A stretch of 64,000 nucleotides of DNA from Euglena gracilis (lineage: Eukaryota; Euglenozoa; Euglenophyceae; Euglenales; Euglenaceae), in contig CAAHFI010813935.1 of assembly GCA_900893395.1 (NCBI GenBank), positions 27,342 to 91,341 of the forward strand, given 5' to 3'. Shown here in pieces: positions 41,861-52,904 of this stretch; position 1 is the first letter of the stretch, and each line of letters begins with the position of its first letter. Below the pieces are notes generated by a model that worked only from the letters and a program-made list of their open reading frames with translations, searched no databases and was not told the origin of the DNA. The position numbers were made by a program, and so were the translations under genes.

Positions 41861-44170
41861 GGGGTCCGTGGGGGGTCCGGGGAGGACGGGGGCCGGGGGG
41901 GGGGGGGGGGGTTGGTGTTTTCTGGCCGCACACCATTTTTCCGCAATGTGTGCCTAAGGAATGCAAAGGGGGGCTTTTGGCGCTGTTTTGCTCCTACGGA
42001 ACTTCGGAAAATTTGGAAAATTTTTGGGAAATAATACCCCCTCCTCGAGCCGGGGGCTTCAGGGCGAAAAAAATAATCCCCTGGGGGATGTTATTTGGGG
42101 GGTTACCATGATCTAAGAGTTTTTGTCGGTGATTTTGAATGTGGGGGGGGGGGTAAGTCCGGGGGTTTTCATGTCATTCTGACCTCAAAAAAAAACAGCA
42201 AAAAAATAATTCCCGGGAGAGCCGATGCCCAAAACAAGAAAGCTCGTATTTTGTCCAATCCTGCTCCAACTTGCTTGAAAAGACAGGCAAAATCCAAAGG
42301 ACGTCCCTTTGGATGTGCCTGGGGGGGGGGGCCATCACCGGGTCAGATCATGGCTCAAAAAGAATAAATACTCAAATGATGAAATGTATCAATAAAATAT
42401 TGGCGGGCTGGGTCCTGACACACCCACGTCGACAGTTGTGAGTTTCACTTTTCACTTTCGCTTTCGCCTGGAGCGGGACAGAGCGCCAGGCGAAATTCGT
42501 GGGATCCGAGGGCTGATGCCCCAGTTCCCACTATTGGCCGAAAAAAGGTTACACCTAAACACACACCACACGCACATCACCACCGTTGAAAAAATCTCGA
42601 ACGTGCAATTTTGGAAAGCAATGGGTGGCCAACTTTTGCCGGGAGTGGGGTCCGGGGGGAGATCGACGTTGTTGGTTTTTTCTGGCTGTTCACACATAAG
42701 AGTGACCCTAGAAAAGCGGTGGCGGGCTTTGGGCCACATATATTGCAAAAAATGGAGCCACACTGGTTGACTCTTCTCCCTTGGGAACATTGCTCACCCG
42801 CTTGAGGTTTGGGAAGTTGAAAAACTTGAAATGAATGCCTTTGGTCGGAGGGTCCGGGCTGTAGGTTGCATCCCAATCTGGCCGTTCACGCAAATCATGC
42901 AAGGTGAAATGAAAAGCATTGGGGGCTGGAAAGCATCAAAGGTTGGCGGGGGACTTTCACCTTCGCGGGGGGGGGGGTCCGTGGGGGTCCGGGAGGACGG
43001 GGGGTCCGGGGGGGGGGAGTTGGTGTTTTCTGGCCGCACACACTTTTTCCGCAATGTGTCCCAATGGTGCCTAAGGAATGCAAAGGGGGCTTTTGGCGCT
43101 GTTTTGCTCTCTACGGAACTTCGGAAAAATTTCGAAAATTTTTGGGAAATAATACCCCCCCCCCTCGAGCCGGGGCTTCAGGCGAAAAAAATAATCCCCT
43201 GGGGGATGTTATTTGGGGGGTTACCATGATGTTAAGAGTTTTGTCGGTGATTTTGAATGTGGGGGGGGGTAAGTCCGGGGGTTTTCATGTCATTCTGACC
43301 TCAAAAAAAAACAGCAAAAAATAATTCCCGGGAGAGCCGATGCCCAAAACAAGAAAGCTCGTATTTTGTCCAATCCTGCTCCAACTTGCTTGAAAAGACA
43401 GGCAAAATCCAAAGGACGTCCTTTGGATGTGCCTGGGGGGGGGGGCCATCACCGGGTCAGATCATGGCTCAAAAAGAATAAATACTCAAATGATGAAATG
43501 TATCAAAAAAATATTGGCGGCTGGGTCCTGACACACCCACGTCGACAGTTGTGAGTTTCACTTTTCACTTTCACTTTCGCCTGGAGCGGGACAGAGCGCC
43601 AGGCGAAATTCGTGGGATCCGAGGGCTGATGCCCCAGTTCCCACTATTGGCCGAAAAAGGTTACACCTAAACACACACACGCACATCACCACCGTTTGAA
43701 AAAATCTCGAACGTGCAATTTTGGAAAGCAATGGGTGACCAACTTTTGCCGGGAGTGGGGTCCGGGGGAGAGATCGACGTTGTTGGTTTTTTTGGCTGTC
43801 ACACATAAAGTGACCCAGAAAAAGGCGGGGGGCTTGGGCCACATATATTGCAAAAAAATGGAGCCACACTGGTTGACTCTTCTCCCTTGGGAACATTGCT
43901 CACCCGCTTGAGGTTTGGGAAGTTGAAAAACTTGAAATGAATGCTTTTGGTCGGAGGGTCCGGGCTGTAGGTTGCATCATCCAATCTGGCCGTTCACGCA
44001 AATCATGCAAGGTGAAATGAAAAGCATTGGGGGCTGGAAAGCATCAAAGTTGGCGGGGGGACTTCCCTTCGGGGGGTCCGTGGGGAGGGTCCGGGGGACG
44101 GGGGGTCCGGGGGGGGGGGTTGTGTTTTCTGGCCGCACACACATTTTTCCCAATGTGTCCCAATGGTGTC
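41861..44170 (+). repeat. Satellite array A5, two monomers with many small indels
   Basis: The anchor occurs at 42831 and about 43937. The first monomer has the start-of-array variants. The second has AATGCTTTTGG but keeps AAGGTGAAATGAAAAGC, so it is only partly of the end-of-array type. Unusual indels are dense at 41.9-44.2 kb (for example TGCATCATCCAATC near 43974, GTTTTTTTGGCTGTC near 43785 and CTTCCCTTCGGGG near 44064). Confidence 0.9.
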
Positions 44171-44226
44171 TAAGGAATGCCCTCCGACAATTTAAATTTT
44201 TAAATTCACATGGTGTGAAAGTGTTA

Positions 44227-44442
44227 CCACCTCCCCCCCCCATAATGATGGGACCTCTCCACGGGACCCCCCTTTGGTCAATTGGGGGGGTTCAATTAGG
44301 GGGGGGGCGTCAATTAGGGGGGGGTCCGTCGATTTGGGGGTGCTTCAGCACAGAATCCCCCCGGGCAGTCAATTAGGGGGGGTCGAAAAATTTTCCCCGG
44401 GGCGTTGGTCAATTAAGGGGGGGTCAATTGGGGGGGGGGGGG
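44227..44442. mobile_element. TA-flanked G-rich MITE-like element, copy 3 (right end eroded)
   Basis: The left end CCACCTCCCCCC is intact and TA flanks both sides (44225-44226 and 44443-44444). The right end is a plain G-run without the AGGTGG seen in the other copies. Confidence 0.6.
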
Positions 44443-44517
44443 TATTTCAAAAACTGTTCCTCAAAAAAGAAGCCAGCAAGCCCCTTCCATAACTTTTAAG
44501 GATGATGTCGAAGTGCG

Positions 44518-44796
44518 ATGAAAGATACTCTTCATCCACAAAAAAATGCTTTGAGATGGAAGCAACGAGCCCAAGTAAAATCATCAACTATTCAACGAAT
44601 TGTGAGAAATATAATCGCTGACGTACACCGAATGCCATACAGGTCAACAGGAGAGCGAGCAATGGAAACAAATGTGTGCAGAAAGTGGATAGAACTTTAC
44701 AAAATCAAGAAGGGGCATGTTTCAGATGGAAATTTAACAAAATTTGAGCTTTTTTTCGCATTATTAGGTAAATTTTGCCAGTGGGACACCAGCTGA
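44518..44796 (+). pseudogene. Frameshifted C-type ORF in C3
   Basis: A G is missing at the ATG of the conserved ORF (AAAAAAATGCTTTGAG), so the MALRW start is lost. The downstream RWKQRAQVKSS...KKGHVSDG frame is open but now linked to an upstream start (MKDTLHPQKNALRW). It ends LLGKFCQWDTS like C1. Confidence 0.3.
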
Positions 44797-45541
44797 GCAT
44801 TTTTTAGTCATTCGAATAATATGTAGGCAATTAACCCTTCACAATGACTATAGAATGACCCCCAAAACAGGCTAAAATGGTCAAAATTGATCAAAAAAAA
44901 GTCCAAAATTGGCAAAATTGACAAAAATACAAAAAAAATGACTTCAAATGGGCAAAAATGCAGCCTCCACCTAACGATATAAACATGACCTTGAAGGGCG
45001 GCGAAGTCGTTTTTGCAGTGGAAGGCTGTGGCTCGGGTCATTTTCCTGTGAGTCACACGGCTGGCCGACGGCTGGCCGACGGCGTGCTCCCCCTTTCATT
45101 GACCGAGCCAAAAAAAAAACCCGTCGGCCGGGCCGAGGGACAATAAGGGGGGGGGACAATAGGGGGGGGTAGAAAAATCTGACACCACCGGTGACAACCA
45201 TGATTTCACACGGAAGGGAGGTTCGGGGGTGAACCATGTCGCGACTTCCAATCTGACCATTCACATAAATTTTTTTAAAAAAAGTGGCGGGACTCTGGGT
45301 AATGCAAAAATTGGCACCCCCGCTGGCAAATTGCCCCCCATATACCCTACATACCCCCATTAATTCTCACTCACCCTCTCTGCCTTTCTTAAACACTTTT
45401 CATCCTTCGATGTTTTCCCCCTAAGTGTGAAATTCTCCGCTGTGCCCTGGGCGAGGGGAGGGCGGGGGCGCCTGCCCCCAGACCCCCTCTTCCCCCCTGC
45501 CCCCCCAAATAACAGTTAAAATGCCATTGTCCGAATGCAAA

Positions 45542-45647
45542 GGAGGTTCGGCACGTCTGATGAGGACCCTCGGCCACTAGGGGGGGGGTCCCCATTTTTG
45601 CCGTGCCGAGGGGTCTGACCCCAGGGGGGGGGGGCTGCCGAACCTCC
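45542..45647. repeat. Foldback in C3
   Basis: Same exact 12-base arms as C1. The inner GCCGAGGG lacks one G of the following run. Confidence 0.7.
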
Positions 45648-46193
45648 AAAGGTCACTGTCTTCGTCACAAAATAATTTATCACCAGTTTTTTTTAACCCG
45701 CCAAGTGACCCCAACATGTATGCAACAGCATGGGGTGGATGGGATGGGGGTGGAAGGAGTGTGGGGTGTTTTGTTTGGTGGGGGTTAAGCCCGAGTTACG
45801 GCCATTTCTTGGCGCCAATTTTGGCCATTTTACACTTTTTTCATTTTGCATTTTTTCTGCAGGCCATAATAGCTTGTTTCGGGGTTCGGGGTGAGGGGCG
45901 TGGGGGGGGTTGTGGCGGTGGTGAAGGGGATGTGGGGGGGAGGTTGGGTGGTGGGGGGGGTTGAAAATTCAAAAAAAAAGCAAACGGCCGAGGATGATTC
46001 CCCAGGGCCTCACATAAGCCGATGAAAAACGACACACACGCATTAAATGTAACTTGCTTAACCGACGGAGGGCCCCAAATAAATTTGCTTTGTGATGCAA
46101 GCACCGAGCCCAAGTAAGTTCATTGGCTATCAACGTTTCATGAATTGTCTGAAATATGACTGCTAACGTACAGCGAATACCGTTTTAGGTCAG

Positions 46194-46829
46194 ATCATGG
46201 CTCAAAAAGAATAAATACTCAAATGATGAAATGTATCAAAAAAATATTGGCGGGCTGGGTCTGACACACCCACGTCGACAGTTGTGAGTTTCACTTTTCA
46301 CTTTCACTTTCGCCTGGAGCGGGACAGAGCGCCAGGCGAAATTCGTGGGATCCGAGGGCTGATGCCCCAGTTCCCACTATTGGCGAAAAAGGTTACACCT
46401 AAACACACACACGCACATCACCGCTGTTTGAAAAAATCTCGAACGTGCAATTTTGGAAAGCAATGGGTGACCAACTTTTGCTTTTGTTTTTTTTTACCCC
46501 GCAAGTGACCCCAACATGTATGCAACAGCATGGGGTGGATGGGATGGGGGGTGGAAGGAGTGTGGGGGTGTTTTGTTGGTGGGGGTAAGCCTGAGTTACG
46601 GCCATTTCTTGGCGCGAAATTTGGCGATTTTACACTTTTTTCATTTTGCATTTTTTCTGCAGGCCATAATAGCTTGTTTCGGGGTTCGGGGTGAGGGGGC
46701 GTGGGGGGGGTTGTGGCGGTGGTGAAGGGGATGTGGGGGGGGGACGTTGGGTGTGGGGGGGGGTTGAAAATTCAAAAAAATAAGCAAACGCGAGGATGAT
46801 TCCCGGGCCTCATAAGCCGATGAAAAACA
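46194..46829 (+). repeat. Module D, copy 3
   Basis: The A fragment is 46194-46480, then the C-like part. It ends early: after TTCAAAAAAATAAGCAAACGCGAGG the CGGCC of the other copies is shortened, and GCCGATGAAAAACAT leads into module H instead of module E. Confidence 0.83.
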
Positions 46830-47013
46830 TGGGTAGTGTTTTTTTTTGCAACAATGGGTAGTGATAATGGGGGGGGGGCGCAGGGGGGGGGGCGCAGCCC
46901 CCCCCCCACCGCGGTGGACATAGGCCACCAAACCCCATCGCTGGCCGTGGGCCTTGACAATGTCTGTCTGGGTTACAAATTTTTCACGAAAATATCAAAA
47001 ATTTTAGGTTGAA

Positions 47014-47319
47014 GTGTTTGTGGTTTTAGGAGTGGTGAAAAAAAGTGCTAAATCAAAAAAAATGCACCAAATGTTGGCACAGTCAAATTTTATTGACATT
47101 TTTTCTCTTGTAATTTTTTTTGGATTTTCAGTGGCATTCTTTGCTTCAAAAAACTGCGAGAATCAAAACTTTGAGAAAATTGTGAAAATTTGGAAGGGTG
47201 TGAAAAAAGGCAACTTTGGGGGGTTTTTTGGGGGACCTCCTATATGCCAATGCGGGTCCCAAAATGGGTCCAAAATACGCCCGGCGCCGAGCCCACACTG
47301 GTCGAGTGTGGGGGGGTGA
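47014..47319 (+). other. Short ORF in H1, probably non-coding
   Basis: The 101-codon frame includes a hydrophobic stretch, FIDIFSLVIFFGFSVAFFA. In H2 the related frame (51907-52164) starts earlier, with LDNVCLGYKFFTKN, and stops earlier because of a one-base change in GGAAGGTGTG. Lack of frame conservation argues against coding. Confidence 0.15.
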
Positions 47320-47399
47320 GGGGTTGGGGTATATGACTAGTGTAGGAGCCATCTGAATGCACTTATGACAAAAATTTTGAATGTGAAATTTCGGAGGAA

Positions 47400-47590
47400 A
47401 TTGGGTGAGAAACCCAAATTTTCGACCGGGGGTGGTTCTGGGGGGTCGGGGTAGTTGGTTTTTTTCTGGCTGTACACACAAAGGAGTGCCCCTGAAAAAG
47501 CATTGGCGGGCTTGGGGCCCAGTTTCCTCACGAAACACCCAACCTTCGCCACCAACCTTTTACAAACTACAAAAATGATGACCCCAAGAG
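47400..47590 (+). repeat. Divergent ancestral monomer in H1
   Basis: The order is GGGGGGTCGGGGTAG, TTTTTTTCTGGCTGTACACA, GCATTGGCGGGCTTGGGGCC, CACCAACCTTTTACAAACTA and AAAAATGATGACCCC. The second copy is in H2 at about 52360-52550. Confidence 0.65.
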
Positions 47591-47944
47591 AAAGCCCGAT
47601 GAAGTTCTCCCCCTAGTTTTGTCCGGGGGAACTGATCAGTCAGTTATAGTTACCCCCCCCCTGATTTGCTCGAACGGGGGTGGATCTAGGCCACCTGAAG
47701 GGCAGCCAAATGAGGGGCGTGGTCACACAGCTGGTGAGGGCCACAAGGTTCTACAGATCCGGGGATGGGGGGGGCATGAAGGTTGTGAAGGCACACCTCC
47801 GGACTGAGATTCATGCGTCGCAATATCATATTCATAATTCACAATTCCCATTGATCATTTGAGAACCTGTGACAAAGTTGGGGGAATGAAGGTGTGTCCA
47901 GGGACCTCAAGTCACACACTGAGGATGAAATAGAACATATTGGG

Positions 47945-49560
47945 AGTTTTTGACTCTTCTCCCTTGGGAACATTGCCCACCCGCTTGAGGTTTGGGAAGT
48001 TGAAAAACTTGAAATGAATGCCTTTGGTCGGAGGGTCCGGGCTGTAGGTTGCATCCCAATCTGGCCGTTCACGCAAATCATGCAAGGTGAAATGAAAAGC
48101 ATTGGGGCTGGAAAGCATCAAAGGTTGGCGGGGGACTTTCACCTTCGCGGGGGGGGGGTCCGTGGGGGTCCGGGGAGGACGGGGGTCCGGGGGGGAGTTG
48201 GTGTTTTCTGGCCGCACACACATTTTTCCGCAATGTGTCCCAATGGTGCCTAAGGAATGCAAAGGGGGGCTTTTGGCGCTGTTTTTGCTCCTACGGAACT
48301 TCGGAAAATTTCGAAAATTTTTGGGAAATAATACCCCCCCCCTCGAGCCGGGGCTTCAGGCGAAAAAAATAATCCCCTGGGGGATGTTATTTGGGGGGGT
48401 TACCATGATGTTAAGAGTTTTTGTCGGTGATTTTGAATGTGGGGGGGGGTAAGTCCGGGGGTTTTCATGTCATTCTGACCTCAAAAAAAAAACAGCAAAA
48501 AAATAATTCCCGGGAGAGCCGATGCCCAAAACAAGAAAGCTCGTATTTTGTCCAATCCTGCTCCAACTTGCTTGAAAAGACAGGCAAAATCCAAAGGACG
48601 TCCCTTTGGATGTGCCTGGGGGGGGGCCATCACCGGGTCAGATCATGGCTCAAAAAGAATAAATACTCAAATGATGAAATGTATCAAAAAAATATTGGCG
48701 GGCTGGGTCCTGACACACCCACGTCGACAGTTGTGAGTTTCACTTTTCACTTTCACTTTCGCCTGGAGCGGGACAGAGCGCCAGGCGAAATTCGTGGGAT
48801 CCGAGGGCTGATGCCCCAGTTCCCACTATTGGCCGAAAAAGGTTACACCTAAACACACACACGCACATCACCACCGTTTGAAAAAATCTCGAACGTGCAA
48901 TTTTGGAAAGCAATGGGTGACCAACTTTTGCCGGGAGTGGGGTCCGGGGGGAGATCGACGTTGTTGGTTTTTTCTGGCTGTTCACACATAAGAGTGACCC
49001 TAGAAAAAGCGGTGGCGGGCTTTGGGCCACATATATTGCAAAAAATGGAGCCCACACTGGTTGACTCTTCTCCCTTGGGAACATTGCTCACCCGCTTGAG
49101 GTTTGGGAAGTTGAAAAACTTGAAATGAATGCCTTTGGTCGGAGGGTCCGGGCTGTAGGTTGCATCCCAATCTGGCCGTTCACGCAAATCATGCAAGGTG
49201 AAATGAAAAGCATTGGGGGCTGGAAAGCATCAAAGGTTGGCGGGGGGACTTTCACCTTCGCGGGGGGGGGGTCCGTGGGGGGTCCGGGGAGGACGGGGGG
49301 TCCGGGGGGGGGAGTTGGTGTTTTCTGGCCGCACACACATTTTTCCGCAATGTGTCCCAATGGTGCCTAAGGAATGCAAAGGGGGCTTTTGGCGCTGTTT
49401 TTGCTCCTACGGAACTTCGGAAAATTTCGAAATTTTTTGGGAAATAATACCCCCCCCTCGAGCCGGGGCTTCAGGCGAAAAAAATAATCCCCTGGGGGAT
49501 GTTATTTGGGGGGGTTACCATGATCTAAGAGTTTTTGTCGGTGATTTTGAATGTGGGGGG
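47945..49560 (+). repeat. Satellite array A6, first part
   Basis: It starts inside a monomer with CACCCGCTTGAGG preceded by ACATTGCC, a one-base variant (GCCCACC for GCTCACC) shared with A7. The anchors are at 48014 and 49125. It ends at a G-run after TTTTGAATGTG, where an inverted segment follows. Confidence 0.92.
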
Positions 49561-49780
49561 ATTTGAGTATTTATTCTTTTTGAGCCATGATCTGACCCGG
49601 TGATGCCCCCCCCCCCAGGCACATCCAAAGGGACGTCCTTTGGATTTTGCCTGTCTTTTCAAGCAAGTTGGAGCAGGATTGGACAAAACACGAGCTTTCT
49701 TGTTTTGGGCATCGGCTCTCCGGGAATTATTTTTTTGCTTTTTTTTTGAGGTCAGAATGACATGAAAACCCCGGACTTAC
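49561..49780 (-). repeat. Inverted 220-base A segment, copy 1
   Basis: It reads ATTTGAGTATTTATTCTTTT...CCCCGGACTTAC, the reverse complement of the normal GTAAGTCCGGGG...AATACTCAAAT segment. The flanks GTGGGGGG and CGATGAAATGTATC are otherwise in order, so this is a clean local inversion. It carries ACAAAACACGAGC where other monomers read ACAAAATACGAGC on that strand. Confidence 0.92.
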
Positions 49781-50114
49781 CGATGAAATGTATCAAAAAA
49801 ATATTGGCGGGCTGGGTCCTGACACACCCACATCGACAGTTGTGAGTTTCACTTTTCACTTTCACTTTCGCCTGGAGCGGGACAGAGCGCCAGGCGAAAT
49901 TCGTGGGATCCGAGGGCTGATGCCCCAGTTCCCACTATTGGCCGAAAAAGGTTACACCTAAACACACACACGCACATCACCACCGTTTGAAAAATCTCGA
50001 ACGTGCAATTTTGGAAAGCAATGGGTGGCCAACTTTTGCCGGAGTGGGTCCGGGGGGAGATCGACGTTGTTGGTTTTTCTGGCTGTTCACACATAAGAGT
50101 GACCCTAGAAAAAG
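49781..50114 (+). repeat. Satellite array A6, end fragment
   Basis: A sequence runs from GATGAAATGTATC to GTGACCCTAGAAAAAG, then breaks into module J. It has CACCCACATCGACAG (A for G), shared with 54785 and 55905. Confidence 0.88.
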
Positions 50115-51790
50115 AACGGTGGAATTTTTGGCAACATAACCAATTCAGGTCGTTCACAAAATGATTAAAAACATCAAAAAAATATTGGCGGGCTGGGTCC
50201 GGACACGCCCACGTCAACAGTTGTGAGTTTCACCGGTAATTACAGATAAAACGCATTCATTCGCTTTTGAAAAATCAAAAACCAGCAGTGCGTGTCTTTT
50301 TCTAGGCCGTAGGGCATAATCGCTTGTTTCGGAGTTTGAGGTGTGTGGGGGTGTGGGGGTGTGGGGGTGAGGGGAGGTGTGGGGCGTGGAAGGAGGGTGT
50401 GGGCGTGGGGGAGGGTGGGGGGTTGGGGGGATGTGGGGGAATGGGGGGATGGGGGGGTTGGGAGGGTGGGGGGGTTGAAAATACAAAAAAAACCAAAAGC
50501 AAACGGCCGAGGGATGATTCCCCAGGGCCTCATGTAGGCCGATCCAAACCGACACGCACGCATTAAACGAATATTGATATGTCTTCAGGTGGGAATTTCA
50601 AAATTTTGGACGCAAAAGACAACCTTTCGCACATTGCAGAAATAGACGATTCTTCTGAAATTCCTCACAGATGGTGGGGAATCAAAGGAAACCTAAATTG
50701 AAGCCCTTAAAATGCCCTATCTAAAAGTATTTTGATTTCCCCGCAACTCCCCGCAACTAGCCCGAGTTACAGCCATTTTTCGGCCAGTTTCGGCCATTCT
50801 GCACTTTTCCAATTTTGAATTTTGGCCGTTGGCCATAATCGCTTGTTTCGGGTTTGGGGTGTGGGGGGGGTGTGGGGGGAGGTGTGGGGAGGTGTGGCAG
50901 GAGGTGTGTAGGGTGGCAGGTGTGTGGGGGGTGGGGGGTGTCGGCAAATATCAGGTGTGGGCTCCAGTTTCTGCAACACCTCATCTCTTTTTCAGAATGG
51001 GATAGTTTCTAAAATTACGTTGATTTCCATGGGACAATTATTCAAGCTGAAAGCAAAATTCGGCCCCTGGTCAAGTAAACTTTCTTTGGTTTGTCTTTTT
51101 GGAACATTTTAAAAACAACAAAAAAAATAATATAAAAAATCAAAGAAAAAAGGCCATGGGATGCCCACCCGGTTGAAGTTTTCTGGGAAGTTGAACAAAT
51201 TCAAATTAATTCTTTTGGACGGAAGGGCCGGGCTGGCAGGTTGCATCCCAATCTGGCCGTTCACGCAAACCATGCAAGGTAAAATGCAAAGCATTGGGGG
51301 CTGGGAAGCATCAAAGGTTGGCGGGGGACTTTCGCCTAGAGCGGGACAGAGCGCCAGGCGAAATTCGTGGGATCCGAGGGCTGATGCCCCAGTTCCCACT
51401 ATTGGCCGAAAAAGGTTACACCTAAAAAACACACACACGCACATCACCACCGTTTGAAAAAATCTCGAACGTGCAATTTTGGAAAGCAATGGGTGACCAA
51501 CTTTTGCCGGGAGTGGGGTCCGGGGGGAGATCGACGTTGTTGGTTTTTTCTGGCTGTTCACACAAAAGAGTGACCCTGGAAAAAGCGGTGGCGGGCTTGG
51601 GGCCCCATATATTGCAAAAAATGGAGCCCACACTGGTCAAATGTGTTGGGGGGTGGGGGGTGTGGTGGGGGGTGGGGGTGGTGGGTGTGGGGGTGTGGGG
51701 GGGTGTGAGGGGGTGTGCGGGGGGTGTGTGGGGTGTGGGGGGTGTGAGGGGGAGTGTGGGGGGTGTGGGGGGTAGGTAAATGTCCAGTCT
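50115..51790 (+). repeat. Module J: G/T-rich microsatellites and diverged A and C pieces
   Basis: It is single-copy as a unit. It contains a 65-base diverged A fragment (50170-50235), GGGTGTGG-type microsatellites (50336-50480, 50855-50945 and 51640-51780), and two diverged copies of the C-type GGCCATAATCGCTTGTTTCG motif (near 50310 and 50830). It also has a stretch without relatives (50570-50750 and 50960-51150), and an A fragment with an internal deletion (51165-51632). Confidence 0.75.
51165..51632 (+). repeat. Diverged A fragment with internal deletion in J
   Basis: The part 51165-51335 is the most diverged A sequence in the window (for example TTAATTCTTTTGGACGGAAG). At GGGGGACTTTCGCCTAGAGC it jumps forward to the TTTCGCCTGGAGC hairpin region and continues to ATGGAGCCCACACTGGT in near-standard form. 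One hairpin arm is altered, CGCCTAG for CGCCTGG. Confidence 0.8.
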
Positions 51791-52904
51791 CGGCTTCCGT
51801 TTTTTTTTGCAACAATGGGTAGTGATAATGGGGGGGCGCGGGGGGGGGGCGCAGCCCCCCCCCCCACCGCGGTGGACATAGGCCACCAAACCCCCCATCG
51901 CTGGCCGTGGGCCTTGACAATGTCTGTCTGGGTTACAAATTTTTCACGAAAAATATCAAAAATTTTAGGTTGAAGTGTTTGTGGTTTTTAGGAGTGGTGA
52001 AAAAAAGTGCTAAATCAAAAAAAATGCACCAAATGTTGGCACAGTCAAATTTTATTGACATTTTTTCTCTTGTAATTTTTTTTGGATTTTCAGTGGCATT
52101 CTTTGCTTCAAAAAACTGCGAGAATCAAAACTTTGAGAAAATTGTGAAAATTTGGAAGGTGTGAAAAAAGGCAACTTTGGGGGTTTTTTGGGGGACCTCC
52201 TATATGCCAATGCGGGTCCCAAAATGGGTCCAAAATACGCCCGGCGCCGAGCCCACACTGGTCGAGTGTGGGGGGTGAGGGGGTTGGGGTATATGACTAG
52301 TGTAGGAGCCATCTGAATGCACTTATGACAAAAATTTTGAATGTGAAATTTCGGAGGAAATTGGGTGAGAAACCCAAATTTTCGACCGGGGGTGGTTCTG
52401 GGGGTCGGGGTAGTTGGTTTTTTTCTGGCTGTACACACAAAGGAGTGCCCCTGAAAAAGCATTGGCGGGCTTGGGGCCCAGTTTCCTCACGAAACACCCA
52501 ACCTTCGCCACCAACCTTTTACAAACTACAAAAATGATGACCCCAAGAGAAAGCCCGATGAAGTTCTCCCCCTAGTTTTGTCCGGGGGAACTATCAGTCA
52601 GTTATAGTTACCCCCCCCCTGATTTGCTCGAACGGGGGGTGGATCTAGGCCACCTGAAGGGCAGCCAAATGAGGGGCGTGGTCACACAGCTGGTGAGGGC
52701 CACAAGGTTCTACAGATCCGGGGATGGGGGGGGCATGAAGGTTGTGAAGGCACACCTCCGGACTGAGATTCATGCGTCGCAATATCATATTCATAATTCA
52801 CAATTCCCATTGATCATTTGAGAACCTGTGACAAAGTTGGGGGAATGAAGGTGTGTCCAGGGACCTCAAGTCACACACTGAGGATGAAATAGAACATATT
52901 GGGA
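51791..52904 (+). repeat. Module H, copy 2
   Basis: It matches H1 at an offset of about 4.96 kb, including the G/C hairpin, CCACCGCGGTGG (51864-51875), the AT-rich part, the ancestral monomer (about 52360-52550) and the 52550-52904 stretch. Differences are mainly single-base G-run changes. Confidence 0.85.

Larger units (their letters stand above)
44171..46193 (+). repeat. Module C, copy 3
   Basis: It has the same order as C1. The element is 44227-44442, the C-type ORF region 44518-44796, and the foldback 45542-45647. It has more single-base losses than the other C copies. Confidence 0.86.
46830..47944 (+). repeat. Module H, copy 1
   Basis: It opens with GGGTAGTG words and a T-run. Then come a G/C hairpin (about 46869-46907), the palindrome CCACCGCGGTGG (46906-46917), an AT-rich part (46970-47230), a divergent ancestral monomer (47400-47590), and a stretch at 47590-47944 found only here and in H2. 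It joins array A6 at TTTTTGACTCTTCTCCCTTG. Confidence 0.83.

Noticed and set aside
47690-47775. tRNA-like run in module H (GGGGCGTGGTCACACAGCTG ... GGTTCTACAGATCC)
   Set aside because: It is too short for a cloverleaf, has no anticodon arm, and its T-loop has extra bases. It is not a tRNA.
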